Origin: Parvularia atlantis
Lineage: Eukaryota; Opisthokonta; Rotosphaerida
Reading direction: 5' to 3'
Assembly (NCBI GenBank): GCA_943704415.1
Contig: CALSCO010000818.1
Span: 1 to 22,422 of the forward strand
Length of the DNA stretch: 22,422 nt
Shown here: in pieces, positions 1 through 8,378 of the stretch
Numbering within the stretch: position 1 is the first letter of the stretch
How the letters are laid out: the number at the start of each line of letters is the position of its first letter
Notes under the pieces: generated by a model
Databases searched by the model: none
Told to the model about the DNA's origin: nothing
Seen by the model: the letters and a program-made list of their open reading frames with translations, nothing else
Translations under genes and position numbers: made by a program

Positions 1-159
1 CCCCCCGCCTCCCGCTCCCGTGTCTCCGTGTGCCCCCTCTTCACCGCGTCTCGACGTTGTCCTGCCGTCCCCACCTCATGCCTGTTCTAATCCACCCTGT
101 GTCGGCGCCTGCAGCGCCAGCCCGCCATCCACCCGTGCGCCAGCAAGACCACGCGCGCC
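1..159. other. 3' flank of the small membrane-protein gene; no gene seen
   Basis: The stretch is C/T-rich on the + strand and lies downstream of the stop codon of the leftmost gene. No family resemblance, splice pattern or structured RNA is evident. Confidence 0.4.
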
Positions 160-761
160 TCACAGCTGCACGTTGTTGCGCACGAACGCGGCGATGCGCG
201 ACACGAGCGTGGCCGGCTTGGCGTCCGGCGGCGCACTCCCGTCCTGCACCGCCTGCTGCTGCGCCAGCTGCTGCTGCTTGCGCCGCTCAACACGCTCCTC
301 GTCCATCTGTCGCCGCAGCTCGAGTTTCCCCTGCCACTGGTCGCGCAGCCCCTGCTCGCCAATGTCTACGCATGCAGGCGTCAACCGTCAGCCGTTCGCG
401 TTTGCCATGCGTGTGCGCGCGCGCCTCGCCGGTGCATGATCGAGCCGGCGAGCGTGCCAATGAACAGCGTCCAGAGCAACACGCGGCCCCTGCGACCCGC
501 GCGCCGTTAGCGCACAGCGGTGCAGCCGTGCTTGTGCGGGGCGTCTTGCGCGCACCACCCGTATCGGAAGCTCTTCGGCGGCGATGGCTGTGGCGGCGAT
601 GCTGGCGATGGCTTGGCGGCCTCTGGTGTAGGTGCCGGCTTTGCTGCAGGTGCTGGCTGAGGTGCCGGCTTGGCGGCCTCTGGTGCTGGCTGTGTTGTCG
701 GCTTGGCGGCCTCTGGTGCTGGCGCTGGCTCGCTCGGCTTTGGTGACAGTTTCGTTGCCAT
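160..761 (-). CDS. Small proline/alanine-rich single-pass membrane protein, unknown function
   Basis: I do not recognise this family. The model has three exons (761-556, 489-425, 365-160) joined by a GT-AG intron (555-490, branch-like GCTAAC) and a GC-AG intron (424-366), giving 158 residues with the frame kept throughout. Residues 1-65 are low complexity, with APEAAKP-type repeats. A short aromatic/basic patch (KSFRYGWGR) precedes one hydrophobic segment (VLLWTLFIGTLAGSIM). A charged, Gln/Arg/Glu-rich, probably coiled-coil region follows, ending in SRIAAFVRNNVQL. The Met at 761 is the only usable start: the next Met lies inside the membrane segment. This start codon overlaps that of TMEM129 on the other strand. 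A small organellar or ER membrane protein is a plausible inference, nothing more. Confidence 0.62.
366..424 (-). other. GC-AG intron in the small membrane-protein gene
   Basis: Between the membrane segment (ending SIMHRR) and the coiled-coil exon (DIGEQGLRDQW) there is no GT donor that keeps the frame. A GAG|GCGCGC donor joined to GCGTAG does keep it, and CTGAC lies inside the intron. The same GC donor type recurs in four other genes of the window. Confidence 0.55.
590..740 (-). repeat. Imperfect coding repeat of APEAAKP units
   Basis: A repeated block containing ggcggcctctggtg occurs three times on the + strand, with degenerate copies between. On the minus strand it encodes the Pro/Ala/Lys repeats (APEAAKP) of the small membrane protein. 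It looks like local minisatellite expansion inside the first exon. Confidence 0.7.
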
Positions 762-763
762 GG
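758..763. promoter_or_regulatory. CCATGG palindrome carrying two divergent start codons
   Basis: The ATG of TMEM129 occupies 760-762. The ATG of the small membrane protein is the complement of 759-761. The two start codons share two base pairs, so each gene's 5' leader and promoter must lie within the other's coding sequence unless one start is wrong. Confidence 0.65.
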
Positions 764-2400
764 AGACCGAACCGTGGCTCGTCTCGTTCAGCGTGCGCTG
801 CGGCCAGCGCGCCTCCCGCCGCCATCCGGCGCGTCTTACCGCATCGGCCGCGCAGGCGCTGTACGGTGTTATGGCGCTGTGCTTTGTCGCGCCGCCGCCG
901 GCGTTCCGCCAGGCCGGCGTGACGGTCGAGGCGCTCTTCGAGTCACAGCTCGGCTCGCGCAAGCGCGAGTTCCTCGTCTTCCAGTGCCGCCGCACCCTCG
1001 CCACGCTCCTGTGCCACGCGATGCTCATCGCGGGGTACGGTGGCGGCCTGCTGTACTACGTCGTCGCCAAGGACGCGCCGCCCGATGCCTGGCTCACGAC
1101 CGCAGCGTGGGTCGGCGGGGTGCGCGCGCACGCGCCGATCGACTCGTGCGGCTGATGCACGCCGTGTCTACGCAGTGGCTTGCCATCGCCGCCTGTGCCG
1201 CAGTCGCCGCCTACACCGCGTACGTCTGGCAGGACCTGCGGCGGTGCGCGTGCCGGCGTCCGTGCGCGCGTGCCGTCCTCAGAGCGGCGCACGTGTGGCG
1301 CACAGACACTGGATCTTCGCCAAGGTCGCTGAGCACGATCCGGCGGATCCCGCGCGCGTCGCCATGGCCATCGAGCACGAGGTCTTCGCCAGCCACGACG
1401 ACGTCATCCGTGCGCGCACACGAGCTGCGCGGCATCCGGCGACTCACACCCCCCGCGCAACGCCAGCCGTCGGCTCGCAGGCGCTGTTCGTCACCGACTC
1501 GTGGATCCTCAAGCCGACGACGTACAGCCTCGACCTGGCGCACCAGCGCGACGTCGATCTCGTGTGCGCGCACGGCTGGGCCCCCAGTGCCGGTCTGCTC
1601 ACAGCGCCCGCAGCGTGCACAAGACCATTGAGGTGCGCGACCCGACCACGACCATCGCCGGCTCGTCCGAGATGGTCCAGCTGCTCACGATCAAGGTGAC
1701 GAGCGCGCGCCAGCGCAAGCCCTTCTGTGCGTGTCACGGCCGGTGCCCGCGTGAATTGACCGCGCCACCAGACCTGCGCATCTTCGCGTCCGACTTCCGC
1801 GACCTGCGGCGGCGGCTCGAGCGTGAAATCCGCAACGCGCAGGCGGTCGTGCAGCACCAGACGGCCGACGAGGCGCGTGCCTGCCCTGCGCCCACGCTGC
1901 ATGCACCTGACAGCGCGGCAGGCCTTTGTCGAGGCCGTGCGCAGCCGCGTCCGCGCCAACTGCCAGCGGGCGGGGCTGCCGCCGCTGCCCGCTGAGCCGG
2001 CAAACGAGGGTGCGCGCGTCTGGCAGCGACCGGACCGAGCGTGTTGCTAACCACCGCCGCCCGCGCAGACGAGGACCAATGTGTCGGCTGCATCGCCACG
2101 CCGGTCAACGTGCGCTTGCGGCAGCTGTGCGCGCGCACACAAGGCTGCTCGCCGTGCTTCTGCCGCCCGATGTGGTGCCTCGACTGGTGCGCGACATGGG
2201 CCGCAGTTGCTGCGGAAGGGCCGCGGCTGACGCGGCAGCACCGCAGCTTTGCCCGGTGGTTCCTGTCGCGGCAGGACACGCAGCAGCCGCAGAACTGGCT
2301 CAGCGGCACGTGCAACTGCCCCACATGCAACGCGCGCTTCTGCCTGGACGACATCGTGGCCGTGCGCCGCGAAGCACTCGAGCCGCCTAACGTTATGTGA
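760..2400 (+). CDS. TMEM129: TMEM129-like ER membrane RING E3 ubiquitin ligase
   Basis: TMEM129 is an ER membrane E3 ligase of ER-associated degradation. Nine exons fit: 760-792, 856-1119, 1176-1243, 1306-1409, 1467-1563, 1614-1726, 1772-1876, 1914-2009, 2069-2400, giving 403 residues. The start is supported because METEPWLVSFS joins ALYGVMALCFV just as the human N-terminus does. Family stretches visible are RRTLATLLCHAM, VTDSWILKPTTY, QLLTIKV and the cysteine-only RING near the C-terminus (CVGC, CSPCFCRPMWC, CNCPTCNARFC). Hydrophobic segments lie around residues 12-28, 60-80 and 100-120, as in the three-pass family. Introns are 37-63 nt. The first intron (793-855, 63 nt) has no stop in frame and could be retained. 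The ATG overlaps the ATG of the divergent gene. Confidence 0.9.
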
Positions 2401-2407
2401 CCATGTG

Positions 2408-2421
2408 CTGTAGGCCTACAG
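2408..2421. other. Perfect 14-bp palindrome between convergent genes
   Basis: CTGTAGGCCTACAG is a perfect palindrome. It begins 8 nt after the TMEM129 stop, inside the 44-nt gap before the end of the bromodomain gene. A 3'-end or termination role is possible but is only inferred from position. Confidence 0.5.
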
Positions 2422-2444
2422 GGAGAAATCTAATGCGAGCACGC

Positions 2445-5400
2445 CTAAGCGGCCAGGCTGAAGTCGACGAGCTGCATGAAAATCGTCTGAACGGCGCGGT
2501 GCAGGGGCCGCGGGGCTGGCGGATCTGCTGCGGCCGCGCCGGGCCGGCCGGTGTCGCCGCTGTGGCCTCCCGGCGCGGTCGCACCGTCCTTGGGCGGCTG
2601 GTTGACTGCGAGCACCGCCCGGTGAGCGCGGCACAGCGACGACCAGCACGCGCGCACCCGTGGTCCCGTTTGTGCACAGAGTGCGCTCCCACGGCAGCGC
2701 GGTCTTCGGTGGCAGCGGTGTGGCGGCCGTGGTCTCGATCTCGAGCACGAGCGGGCCGCGCGGCTGCACGGGCGCGTCAGCGGCACGTCGCCAGGCCGAG
2801 CCCGTCGAGCGCACGGGGTTGGCGATGACGAAGAACTTGCGCCGCGTCTTGTCGACGTCGTCGAGGTCCATTGTGCCGTCGCCGCCTGCGCATACACGTG
2901 AGACGGCCAGGCGACAGAGCGAGCGCACGCCGTTCCACACTCACCCACAATGTCCTCGCGCGACTGCGGCACAACCAGCTGCCCGTTGGCCAGCAGACGC
3001 ACGCTCGCGCAGTCGTTCGTGGTGGTGAGCGTCAGATACAGGCTGCTCATGCTGCTTACGTCGACTGGGCGGGGCCCGGGCTCAGTGTCAGCGCCGCAGC
3101 AGGGCCCCGGCACACGCACGCGGCGCACCCTGCATCGCCACGTCCTCGTGCGGGGTCAGCTCCGTCACAAAACTGCCGTCCTCCAGCTCAAGCCGCACGG
3201 CCTGCAGCAGCGGTGCCTTGGCTGCGCGTGTGCGGGCGGTCAGCTAATTGCACTGATGCGCGCGCGCGGGTACCCGCGGTGATGATCGCGTTCGTGAGCA
3301 CGGGCAGCGCGTGCACGTCGCGCTCCTCACTGTACCGCGGCGGCGGCGGCGGCGGCGGGGGCTGTGTGCGGGATATGCAGTGAGCGTTCGGCAGGCGCGG
3401 GACCCGCGGCACGCACCGCCACAGGGCCCGTCGGCAGCCGCGTGAGGGTCGACGGCGTGTTGCTCCGCGCGGGCGTGTACGGGCGTGCGGGCGTGTAGGT
3501 CGCTCGGCCGTTCGTGCGGAACGAAAAGAGCGGGTCGAACACGGTGAGGATCGTGCTCACGTCCGTGGCGATCTCGGGGCACTCGCGCAGCAGCTGTGCC
3601 AGCGTCCCCGGGGGAATCCTGTCCGCCGCGCGCTCAGGTGAGCACGGCGCGGCCCAAGCGCGACGCGCGTCGCACCAGATGCCCGCCAGCAGCTGCGACG
3701 GCTGCGTGCGCCAGTCTTGCACGTTGGAGTTGCGCGCACGCGCGGTGTTGATGACGAACTGCAGCACGGCGTTCTCGCGCTCGACGCCCACTGCGGCGTG
3801 CGCCCGGCTCAGCGACGAGCACGCAACCGTCGCGCCGACGTGCAACGCACGCTGCAGCGACGTGAGCATCTGCGACACGTTGACAAACGCGTCGTGCTGG
3901 CGCTGGTGCACCGCGATGCCGTTGTGCATGAGCGCACGCAGCTGGAAGGTCGGCGGCGTGGACGCGGCGGGCGTGTTGACCCGCGCAGACGTCCCGTACG
4001 ACGCCTGGACGCTTGCGGGCCGCGCAGACGCCCCCGAGCCGGGCGTGGCGAGGCTGCGGCCCACCGGCATCGACCTGCGCACATGCGCGATCACGGTCGG
4101 GCTGGCCGACGCGGACCCGGGCTTGGCATCGACTGCGCTGGCGTGGAACGGCGACGGCACCAGCTTGAGCTCGCGCGGGCCGTCCGGAAACGGCACGAGC
4201 GGCGGAGCGGGGTTCTGCGAGGCACGTAAGGCTGAGTGCAGCCACAGCAACGTGTCGCACGCATCGCACCAGCGGCGTAGGCGGGAACGCCTGCTTCCAG
4301 TCCTTGATCTTGTGCAGCGTCTTGTTGACGTTGTTGTATCGGCTCTCGCACACGTACTGGTCGTCCTCGCTCACGCCCTGCAGGCGACCTAAGGGGCGCA
4401 GCAGGCGTCAGCGCGCGCTGCAGCAGAGGGTGCGCGAGCGCACCCGTCGAGTAGTCCTTGACCGAGAGCAGGTAGCAAAAGCCGGTGATGTCGGCCAGCG
4501 CGTACTGCTTCTGCTGCTTCGACCGGATGATCTCGCGCGGGTAGAACCTGCACGGCGTGTCAGTCGCGCGATGCAACAGCGCGGTGCACGTGGCGCACTT
4601 GCGCGTCTGCTGGTGGAACGTCTGCTCCGGCAGCAGCAACTCGTGGCCGATGAACACGCTGTGCGTGCGACGTCTGAGCGCGGCAACGGGCGGTGCAGTG
4701 GCGCGGCAAGCGCACCTCGGGACCTTGCTGACTTCGCCGGCGACGATCTTGCTCACCTGCGCCATCGTCCGGCCCTCGCTGGTACGTACGTACACGCAGT
4801 GCCCTGCGGCCTGGTCAGCGAGCGCGCAGGCATCGCGTAGCAGCAGCAGGCGCACCCGGCTCGAGGATCTGACCCAAAGGGAGCGTGAACGAGGGCACGC
4901 CCGGCGTCGTGTCGCCGCCCAGGCCGTCAAACAGCTGCCCGCGGCCGTGTCAGGCGCCGCCGGCTGCCTGCGAGCGCACGCACCGAGTCGTCGTCCGCGC
5001 CGCCGACGTCCAGGTCGAGCGTCGTGTCCTCGAGCAGCTTGCGCTTCTTCGCGGGCGGGGTGCGTGCGGACGCGGGCGTGGACGACGAAGCGGTCGCGGC
5101 GTGCACGCTGCGCGGTGTGCCCGCTGCGGTGGCGGCAAAGCGTTACGTAGGCGCGCACAGGGCTGGCAGCAACGCACGGTCGCGCAGCGTCCGCGCCGTG
5201 AGGCTGTCGGGGTTGGGCGAGTGCGACCGCAGCACCTCCTGCGGCGGCGTCTGGTGTTGAGCACGCACCAGCCGCACAGCAGCGCGCGGCGCGCACAAAA
5301 ATGGTCTCGGCGTGCTGGTACACCTCCGAGCCGGGCTGGTTGTAGACTTTGGCGTTATTGATCATGAGCACCATGTCGTTCTCGTACTCCTCGTACGACT

Positions 5401-7226
5401 CATATTTGCCGTAGGCAATCTTGGACTGTTGCACCGCTCGTCAGCTTGCGACCGCGGCTGCGTGGCTGGTTGCGAGCACCTGAATTTGCTTGAGCGAGAT
5501 CGGCTGCTTGATGATCTCGTAGTAGTCCGGGAACTCGAGCCGGCTCGGGCGCTCGCGGAAGAGCGCGAGCGGGTCCTCGGGGCTGCCGCGAGGTTGAGCG
5601 CAACGACGCAGTGCGCGACCGGGCGCGGGCGCACAGCTCCGACAGCCTGTAGATGGCGTCGCGCGTCGCCTTGATGGCCGTGCGGAACGCGTCCTTGCCC
5701 TCGGCCGGCTTGATAGTGGCGCGGATGGTCATGAGCCCGCCCGGCCGTACGCCGAATGCCGCCTGGGCCGGGGTGCTGATCGTGGCGGTGCCAGCGTGCA
5801 GGCGTATCCGCGGCGGCGGCTGCGACGCTGCAGCCCGCGCGTCAGGTACGAGCAGCTGACATGAGCACGGGGCGCACGCTGCGCGATCTTCAGCTTGAGC
5901 TTGCCGGCGCTCGACTGCGGCACGCCAAGCCTAATCTTGATCTGCGCGGCACACAGCACCGTCAATCGCGTGCGCACAGGCGACGGGGGCCGCACCGAGG
6001 TCGGCGCCGCGGCTTTCGGGCCACGGATGCGAACGGTTGTCGGCAGGGGCTGCGCGTGCTCGTGCTCGTCCGAGTTTTCGGTCCTCCCCACAGCGGCGGC
6101 GGACCGCGGGCTCTTGTGGCCGGCCGTCTTGGGCGGCAGGGTGATCGTGGGCCGCTTGGGCGGGGCGAGGAGGATGCGCTTGGGCGCGGACGCGGCTGGG
6201 GCTGCGGGCGCCTTGATCGTGATCAGGGGAGGCGCCTCGGCCTTGCTGGCGGCGAGGCGCTTGAGCTCCTCCTGCGTACGCGCGGGTCGCACGTCACGTC
6301 AGACGTGCGCAGGTGCGAGACACCGCCCACCTCGAGCAGCAGCGCGTCGTTGTACACGGGCGAGCCCTCCTCGTTGAACAGCTTGGCGTTGTCGACCATT
6401 TGCTGCACGTCGCTCGCAAACTGCTGGAAGCGCGTGTACTTGCCCTTGACGATCTTGTCCTATGCGCGCGCCGCGGCGGCGTCAGCACGAGGCCACACGC
6501 GGAGCGACGCGCGTGCACGCCTGGATCATCTCGAACGCGATCGGCTTCTTGATCACGGCGTAGTACTCTGGGTAGTCGTCGCGCGACGGCAGCTCCATAA
6601 ACATCGCGGCCACGGCGCGCCTGGCGCCCGCGGCTCAGTCCCTTGCGCCAGCAGCAACGGTGGCCGGCGCACCGCTTGCTCTTGAGCCCCGTCAGCGCGT
6701 CAAAGGCCTCCTGGCACGTCTGCGTAACCGGCGGCGGCGGCGACGGTGGCTGCGGTGGCGGTGGTGACGACGCGCGAGCCACGGCCTTGCCCTTGCGGCC
6801 GGCGGACGACGGCGCGGCCGGCGCCTCGGGCGCGGCGGCCTCGAGCTTGACCCTGCGGCCGCCGGACGCGGGCGTGGCCGGCGCCGACTGCGCCTTGCGC
6901 GTCCCGGGCGTGGCGGCGTCCTGCGGCTCGGCCTTGGCTCGGCGGCCGCCAGACGCGGGCGTGGCGGGCGTGGCGGGCGTGGCGGGCGCGTCCGGCGGGC
7001 GGACGTCGGCCGGCGCTTTCTCCTGCGACGGGCGCGCGATCTGAGCGGCGATCCTCGCGTACGTGCGCACGTGTCCGCCTAATCCCACCTGCCGCGCGCC
7101 GTCACTGTCAAACTCGACCGTGTACGCGCCCTTGCGCCCGTTGAACGCGGCGACGGTGGCCGTCTCAAAGCCGTCGTTGCGCCGCGCGAGCACGTTCTGG
7201 CCGGCACGGAACTGCGGCGGCGTCAT
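2445..7226 (-). CDS. RSC1/2-polybromo-like chromatin remodeller subunit: Tudor-like, two bromodomains, BAH
   Basis: This is probably a subunit of a SWI/SNF-class (RSC/PBAF) remodeller, reading acetylated histones in the nucleus. Reading downward: a Tudor-like N-terminus (VLARRNDGFETATV, YTVEFDSDG); Pro/Ala/Lys linker; bromodomain 1 (YPEYYAVIKKPI, NAKLFNEEGSPVY); linker with KLKLKI; bromodomain 2 (FPDYYEIIKQPI, NAKVYNQPGSEVY); a nuclear-localisation-like PPAKKRKL; and a BAH domain (GRTMAQVSKI, PEQTFHQQTRKF, YVCESRYNNVNKTLHKIKDW) close to polybromo BAH. Both bromodomains keep the acetyl-lysine-binding Asn. About 750 bp of helical and then beta-rich C-terminal sequence of unknown type follows. 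Roughly 23 introns give about 1,180 residues. Order BD-BD-BAH matches fungal RSC1/RSC2 and not six-bromodomain polybromo. The frame stays continuous to LVDFSLAA at 2445, so I keep it as one gene, though the far C-terminus is least certain. Confidence 0.85.
6460..6520 (-). other. GC-AG intron inside bromodomain 1
   Basis: Splicing CAG|GCGTGC to GCATAG gives PIAFEMIQDKIVKGKYTRF, which aligns without gaps to the usual bromodomain order (KPIDL..IREKIKKGKY..). The nearby GT donor (GTGCACG) would break the frame. Conserved protein on both sides makes this a strong case. Confidence 0.8.
6951..6990 (-). repeat. Short tandem repeat encoding PAT units
   Basis: A 9-bp unit (gcgggcgtg) is repeated three times with partial flanking copies. 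On the minus strand it encodes ATPATPATPA in the linker before bromodomain 1. Confidence 0.7.
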
Positions 7227-7395
7227 GCGCGCGGGCGATAGCGGGGGCGACGCTGCGACTGCCGCCGCCGCCGCCGCCGCTGCCGCGGCGCGCCGGGTGC
7301 CTGCGATGCGCGCGCGCGCGCGATCAGACGGCAGCGCGGACGGCGGATGCGGGCGCCATTACCGCTTGCGGCCATGTTGGATTCTAGAACACTCG
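7227..7395. promoter_or_regulatory. Shared divergent promoter region, bromodomain gene and orphan zinc-finger gene
   Basis: These 169 nt separate two start codons pointing away from each other. They contain a (GCC)n run around 7260-7290, a GC-alternating tract, and GCCATGTTG at 7371-7379, which resembles a metazoan YY1 site. The ATG inside that motif is out of frame with the orphan gene, so transcription of that gene probably starts after it. No TATA box is evident. Confidence 0.45.
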
Positions 7396-8178
7396 ATGTC
7401 GAAGCGCGCGAAAGCCGTTGGGCCGTCGGGCGCGGCGGTTGTGGTGCCGGTGGCGGGGGCCGGCGCGGACGCGGGCGACACGGACGGCGAGGGCAAGGAC
7501 GAGGGCTCGCCCGGCAACGGCGGCGCGGGCGGGGTGGGCGGCGACTTCCAGTTCCGGTGCTCGCAGCGCTTCTGCCGCTTCCAGACCAACAGCCGCACGG
7601 CGTCGACGCGCCACTACAACCAGCACCTGACGGCGCGGCACCGCATCGAGTCGCTCATGCGCACGGTGCAGGGCAGCACGGTCGACTCGCTGCGCGAGTT
7701 CTCGGCGGCGCAGCTGCGCGGGTGCCTCAACGAGGCCCTGACCAACGCGCTAGACACGGCGAGCGAGGACCAGCAGGAGGTCTTCACCACGTTCGACATG
7801 AACATGACCGAGCCCATGTTCGCGACCATCTTCAACGGCTGCCCCATCCTCTTCACGTCCACGACCAAGACCGGTGTGCGCAACGACAAGTACACCGTGA
7901 CCCTCTACGGTCGCGACGTCGAGCAGGGCCCGCTCACCGAGACCCTCGGCGCCGACTGGTACACGGCCGAGCCCGCCGTCGGCAACCCAAACCGCCTCTT
8001 CAGCCACATCCTCACCATGCGCCCGGACGGCGCCGAGCAGGCCCTCAACATCACCTTCCGGTCAAGGACTACGTCCTACTTCGACACCGCGCGCCACGCC
8101 AACCTCGACCTGACCGTGTCCAAGCTCAAGATGAACTTCACCCGCGGCCGCTCGCAGCGGACCGAGAAGCGCGCATGA
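7396..8178 (+). CDS. Intronless orphan protein with a C2H2-type zinc finger
   Basis: I do not recognise this family. It is 260 residues with no intron. Residues 1-50 are Gly/Ala/Asp-rich and disordered. A C-x4-C-x12-H-x3-H finger follows (CSQRFC ... HYNQH) inside FRCSQRFCRFQTN. Residues 80-250 look like a folded alpha/beta domain, with helices (LREFSAAQLRGCLNEAL) and strands (DKYTVTLYGRD, EQALNITFRSR). The tail is basic (RGRSQRTEKRA). The start at 7396 is chosen because everything upstream in frame is GC-rich intergenic sequence. A DNA- or RNA-binding role is suggested only by the finger and basic tail. Lack of introns is striking next to genes with an intron about every 100-150 coding bases. 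Confidence 0.72.
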   Translation: MSKRAKAVGPSGAAVVVPVAGAGADAGDTDGEGKDEGSPGNGGAGGVGGDFQFRCSQRFCRFQTNSRTASTRHYNQHLTARHRIESLMRTVQGSTVDSLREFSAAQLRGCLNEALTNALDTASEDQQEVFTTFDMNMTEPMFATIFNGCPILFTSTTKTGVRNDKYTVTLYGRDVEQGPLTETLGADWYTAEPAVGNPNRLFSHILTMRPDGAEQALNITFRSRTTSYFDTARHANLDLTVSKLKMNFTRGRSQRTEKRA

Positions 8179-8378
8179 GCGGGCCGGCGGGCCGCCCCCG
8201 TCAGCCGCCAGCGCGCCAAGTCAAGTCTCCCTTCTCGTTTGTTGTTTCTCGTTTCCCTTGCGTGTCTCCCCCCGTGCTCCCGCGCGCGCACCCTCCTTCT
8301 GTCTGCGTGCCCCACCCCACTCTGTGCGCGCCGAGCATTTGCTGTGTTTGCGTGTCAAGACCTGCGAAGATCGAGCGC
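8179..8378 (+). promoter_or_regulatory. Pyrimidine-rich intergenic region upstream of the exostosin gene
   Basis: These 200 nt separate two genes on the same strand. The stretch is rich in C and T on the + strand (for example ctcccttctcgtttgttgtt) and must hold the 3' end of the orphan gene and the start region of the next. I see no TATA box, no clear hairpin and no coding signal. Confidence 0.4.

Noticed and set aside
490-515. A 26-nt intron in the small membrane-protein gene
   Set aside because: The donor at 515 leaves the downstream membrane segment out of frame. The donor at 555 gives a 66-nt intron and a continuous KSFRYGWGRVLLW reading.
4091-5434. A 447-codon minus-strand frame taken as one uninterrupted protein
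   Set aside because: Bromodomain and BAH pieces appear in it only in patches. Correct family sequence is recovered only after removing introns and switching frame at GTGCG...CAG boundaries.
7371-7379. YY1 binding site upstream of the orphan zinc-finger gene
   Set aside because: GCCATGTTG matches the animal consensus exactly, but one 9-bp match in GC-rich DNA of an organism not known to have YY1 is not enough to call.
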